From NCBI GenBank assembly GCA_023105745.1, contig JALGQZ010000006.1, positions 542,359 to 606,358 on the forward strand: a stretch of 64,000 bases of DNA, written 5' to 3'. Origin of the DNA: Austropuccinia psidii. Its lineage: Eukaryota > Basidiomycota > Pucciniomycetes > Pucciniales > Sphaerophragmiaceae. The notes below the pieces were generated by a model that was not told where the DNA came from, searched no databases, and saw only the letters and a program-made list of their open reading frames with translations. The position numbers were made by a program, and so were the translations under genes. Shown piece by piece: positions 60,315-64,000 of this stretch; the first letter of the stretch is position 1, and every line of letters begins with the position of its first letter.

Positions 60315-63300
60315 TTATAATTGGCCAATAACTTTGCAAGCAATGAAGAGGTATGACAAGGTAGAAAATATAAACAGGTTTATCTAAATTTCAAAGTGAT
60401 ATAGGTGATTTTCAATCAAATCCAATGGAAAGAAACAGTTTTCTTGAAGCTTTCAAACTTGAATTCCTCAAGCCTATGGCCATTATTAATATTGGGAAAT
60501 TTATAAATATTCAAAACTAATACTGGAGAGTTGATAAACTTGAGAATTTTCATCTTTACAAAATCTTTATTGGGACAAATAAAAAAATAGATCATAAGGA
60601 GGGATAAATCTGCAAGGATCTTTAAAATTTAAAATAGAGTGACTATAAGCCCAATTGACATAAATTTGCTGACTTGATATCAGTGGACTGCTGGTTCTTG
60701 AATAAATGCCTTTCCCAAGGATAACAATAAATGAATTAGTTGATAAATTAATCTCCTCAGTTTATGAAAATTTATACTATTTTTCACAAAAAGACACCAT
60801 AGTTTCAAATTATTTATTGCTAAACTCTACCTTGTAAAATTCTGTAGCTTATTTTCTTTTTGAATCATAGAATTACTAAAAAAATGGCCACTTTGGGGAC
60901 ATATCATCATTGAAGAATGAAGCATAAGAATTTATATATTATCCTTTTTCATTGTTTTGGTAAAGACTTCATCTACTTTACAAATTAAAAGAGATATCAT
61001 TTGGATTTTGGCTCCACTTTTCATAAAGCAAGTAATAAGCCTTAAGTTTTCCTCATTACATGAGATTACTTTTTTGAAAAAAAACCAAATACATAAATAA
61101 TTTTGTAATACTTGAGAAGAATGTTATATCACTTGTTAAGCCTCATGATTAAAAAAAAAAATAAGTAAGATTCAAAACTTCTCACTTTGATCATTTATTA
61201 TTTACTGGAATATAATAAAAAATTGTAAGTATATTCAGATTCAATTGAAACCTAAAAGAGACAATTCATGTCTTAATATTTCTCTTAGTTTTTTAGAAAT
61301 ACAATCATTTGATACAATTTTAAATAAATTTATTGAGAATTAGGTTAAAGATATGTGTATATATGTCTTTCTAATTAAAAAAATCTAAAAAAGTAATTTC
61401 ATTTAATTTCATAACCCAAATTAATTGATCTCTTATTCCTAATTACTTCAATTTTTGACATGAAATGTATGAAAATGTGTAATTTCTTCTCCAAAAAATT
61501 ATAATAATTAATAATTAAACAATAGAATATATTCAGTTTTTTGAATTATAAGAAATTGAAGATTTAAAATTTAATTTTCAATATTATTTTCTTATTTATT
61601 TTGAAATTATTTTAAAGGAACCAAAATTTATTTTTGATAAATACAAATAATATCAAAAGCTTTCTTTATCAATATCATGCTTAAGGAAAAAGGAAAATTC
61701 TCAAATACATCAAGAAAATTGGATACAAGGAAGTATTCATAAATTATTCCATTTTTCGATGACTCTTTCTATTGAGTTTTTTTCAAATAATAAGATAGCT
61801 CAAGTTAGTTTTTGTTTTTTTTCAAGCTATTATACAACATATTATGTGAGCTCTTTTATAAGGGATCTAATATAGAAGTATCTCAAGGGAATATACATAT
61901 ATGTATATGTGTGTGTGAATCCAGCTCTAGTAGCTAATAAAGTGGGGGACCTCTTAATTAAAAATGCTAATAGGATCTAAGACTTTACCTTCTCTTTAAA
62001 ATTTCTAATAGTCTTTGGAAGATTATTGAAATTCTATTTATTATTATATACTTGATATTTTTTAGGAATTAGAAATGATTACATGGAATTAATTTGAGTT
62101 GCCAAGAATGACATTGGTTTTTTGGTGTTTTTGGGTTAAATTATGTGTTTAAATTAGAATGAAGAAATTAGATATTAAACTCATAAAATTGATATAGATA
62201 TTTTTCAATAATCATAATTTTAATATTATCGAGTATAATGAGCTAGAATCAGCACTTTATTTTATTGAATAATATGTTTCAACATATTGCTCTTAGAAGA
62301 TCATATACATTGAAAATTTTCATTGAAACAAAAACTAAGGTTTATCTTAGAGACAAGTTATAAATTATTTGCTTTTGATAACCCTTTTTCTTTTTATGTG
62401 AAAGTGCTTGATTATAAATAGAATTTTGGGTTAATTCACAATTTGACACAGGAGCTTCTTGTGAGCCTTGAGTATTGTTTTACATACCCAAATAGGCAAA
62501 AAAGTAGCTATAAGATACCTTTTTGAATATTAAAACACCCATAGATCATGTACACACCCAAAATTCATCATTTTTCATCAAGAAAATTATGCATAAATTG
62601 TTTGTGAGTAAGTGCATCCATGGATTCAAGGCTAGGTTTGGATCTTACACAAAGCTTTACCTAGGGTAACTTCATAAGGTGCATAATATTAAATGAACTC
62701 TAGGAGGTGGAAATATGGAAAATGCTTAAACAGCTCATCATCAATAATACATAAGATATTTGTGGAAATTTTTGTTTTTTGAATTTTAACACCAAAAAAT
62801 GGGATTCTGGAAATTAAAATGTTAAATATTTCATAATATTAGTGTTATACATGTTTATCACACTTGAATTTTCACATAAAGATTTTATACACCAATAGTG
62901 GATATCATTTTTTATACCTAAATTACTATTTTTGATGTGAAAATAGCTAAGGGGGACAAAAGACATAAATGAGCGCCAGAGTACCCCAATTTATAAGTCC
63001 TCTGAGACATAGCTGGTCCTAGATCTTGCAAAAGTGGATGGTATTTACTTAATTAGTCAATAAATAACTTTTGGGAACCTTGTTACTAGGTCTAAGTCCC
63101 ATTAAATCATGATAAAATAGCACATAAGCTGCTATTTTGACATTACAAGGAGGTAATGATAAGCTCTAACCCATGTAACCATGTCTATTATTAATAATTA
63201 TCCATGGATAAGAACAAAATTATTAATTAAAGATATTTTTGGACCCATATACATGAAGTTACCTCACAGAAACGAGCTGTCACTATACTATTTACTTGAA

Positions 63301-64000
63301 GCACATAAAAAATGAGGTAAAACTTCAAAATACATTTAAGATAGAATTCTTAATCAATATATCTGAAAAATTTAGAAACAATTGTAAACGTAATAATCAA
63401 TGCTAAAGCCAAATATAATCATGACTTCATAATTAATATTAAAGGTTTTACTTACAGTCCATTTTTGATGATTCCATATGAAATACATAATCTTCAGAAA
63501 TTTACAGATAATACACTCTATGATTAAACTTCTGATTAAATTCATAAATTTTATGGAGAAATTCTTCCTTGGAAATAAAAAATGATTTACTGAGTCAAAT
63601 TCATTATATCTTAACCAGAAATGTGTTTTTAGCCACATAAAATCACTCAATTAGGTAGTTATGATAGTTTTGTTTTGAAGAAACTGACATAATTATTAAT
63701 TGTAAGAAATTAATTTGGTTTTCAATGTTTGATTTCTCAGTTAGCTCCCTGAAAAGGTTTTTTAAGCTGTTTTTGACTTAAAAGATTCCTACTGTTTCTC
63801 TTTTTTCCAAAATTCATCACCATCATTCAGTCCATTAATTAAATCTTTAGAAAAATAAGTAAGTATTGGTTATCAATAATTGTGAGGAATTTTTATCTTT
63901 TCACATTGAAACTGAAGATTCTAAAAATAAGGATATTTCTATTCACAATAGTATTTTAAGCTGCAATTTTTATATTACTGCTTTATATAAACTTTTAATT
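60315..64000. other. AT-rich region to the right edge, no gene seen
   Basis: Stops are dense in all frames. Weak plus-strand coding-like traces near 60420-61080 (KSNGKKQFS-like; CPFPKDNNK-like) may be element relics. A TATATG/TGTG repeat lies near 61893-61917. A slightly less AT-rich stretch at 62930-63130 holds no motif I recognise. The small open frame at 63372-63650 on the minus strand has no domain. Confidence 0.4.

Noticed and set aside
1..64000. CRISPR arrays, bacterial operons, riboswitches, prophage genes
   Set aside because: Nothing of the kind is present; spliced eukaryotic genes and eukaryotic transposons dominate.

Overview
This window looks like a very AT-rich, transposon-dominated stretch of a fungal nuclear genome. 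Three conserved single-copy eukaryotic genes sit in small islands of higher GC: a CLN3/Btn1-type vacuolar membrane protein (939-2865), a Dsn1/Mis13 kinetochore subunit (24881-27367) and a CCDC25/Jlp2-type NFACT-R protein (58566-59909). Their many short introns (57-106 bp, GT-AG) fit a basidiomycete. The gypsy element's protein resembles rust-fungus (Pucciniales) retroelements as I remember them, so a rust with a bloated genome is my best guess; this is inference, not proof.

Layout: (1) 1-2865, two genes in tandem on the minus strand, one unrecognised and cut by the left edge, then BTN1. (2) 2866-5386, AT-rich sequence without recognisable content. (3) 5387-10856 and 15121-20511, two decayed copies of one roughly 5.4-kb PIF/Harbinger DNA transposon in inverted orientation. 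Each carries a DDE transposase remnant, an opposite-strand Myb/SANT-like protein remnant and an opposite-strand third reading frame that I cannot identify. (4) 20637-23209, an LTR pair of about 590 bp around only 1.4 kb. (5) 24881-27367, DSN1. (6) 27840-42857, a belt of heavily decayed, mostly plus-strand coding remnants. It includes a second Harbinger-type transposase fragment and a gypsy solo LTR (39059-40472) with a perfect 5-bp target duplication. (7) 42858-57559, a Ty3/gypsy chromovirus. Its 3' LTR was entered by a hAT element (51186-53932, 8-bp target duplication) and by a pogo-like Tc1/mariner element (54066-57018, TA target duplication). (8) 58566-60314, the CCDC25/JLP2 homologue and an unrecognised open stretch directly upstream of it. 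(9) 60315-64000, AT-rich sequence without a recognisable gene.

All transposon proteins are broken by stops and frameshifts, so none looks active. CpG is strikingly rare in the elements and common in the host genes, which suggests methylation-linked or RIP-like C-to-T decay. The most interesting points are the Harbinger family with a conserved unknown third protein and the three-layer nest at 42858-57559, where the LTR lengths add up once both insertions are removed.
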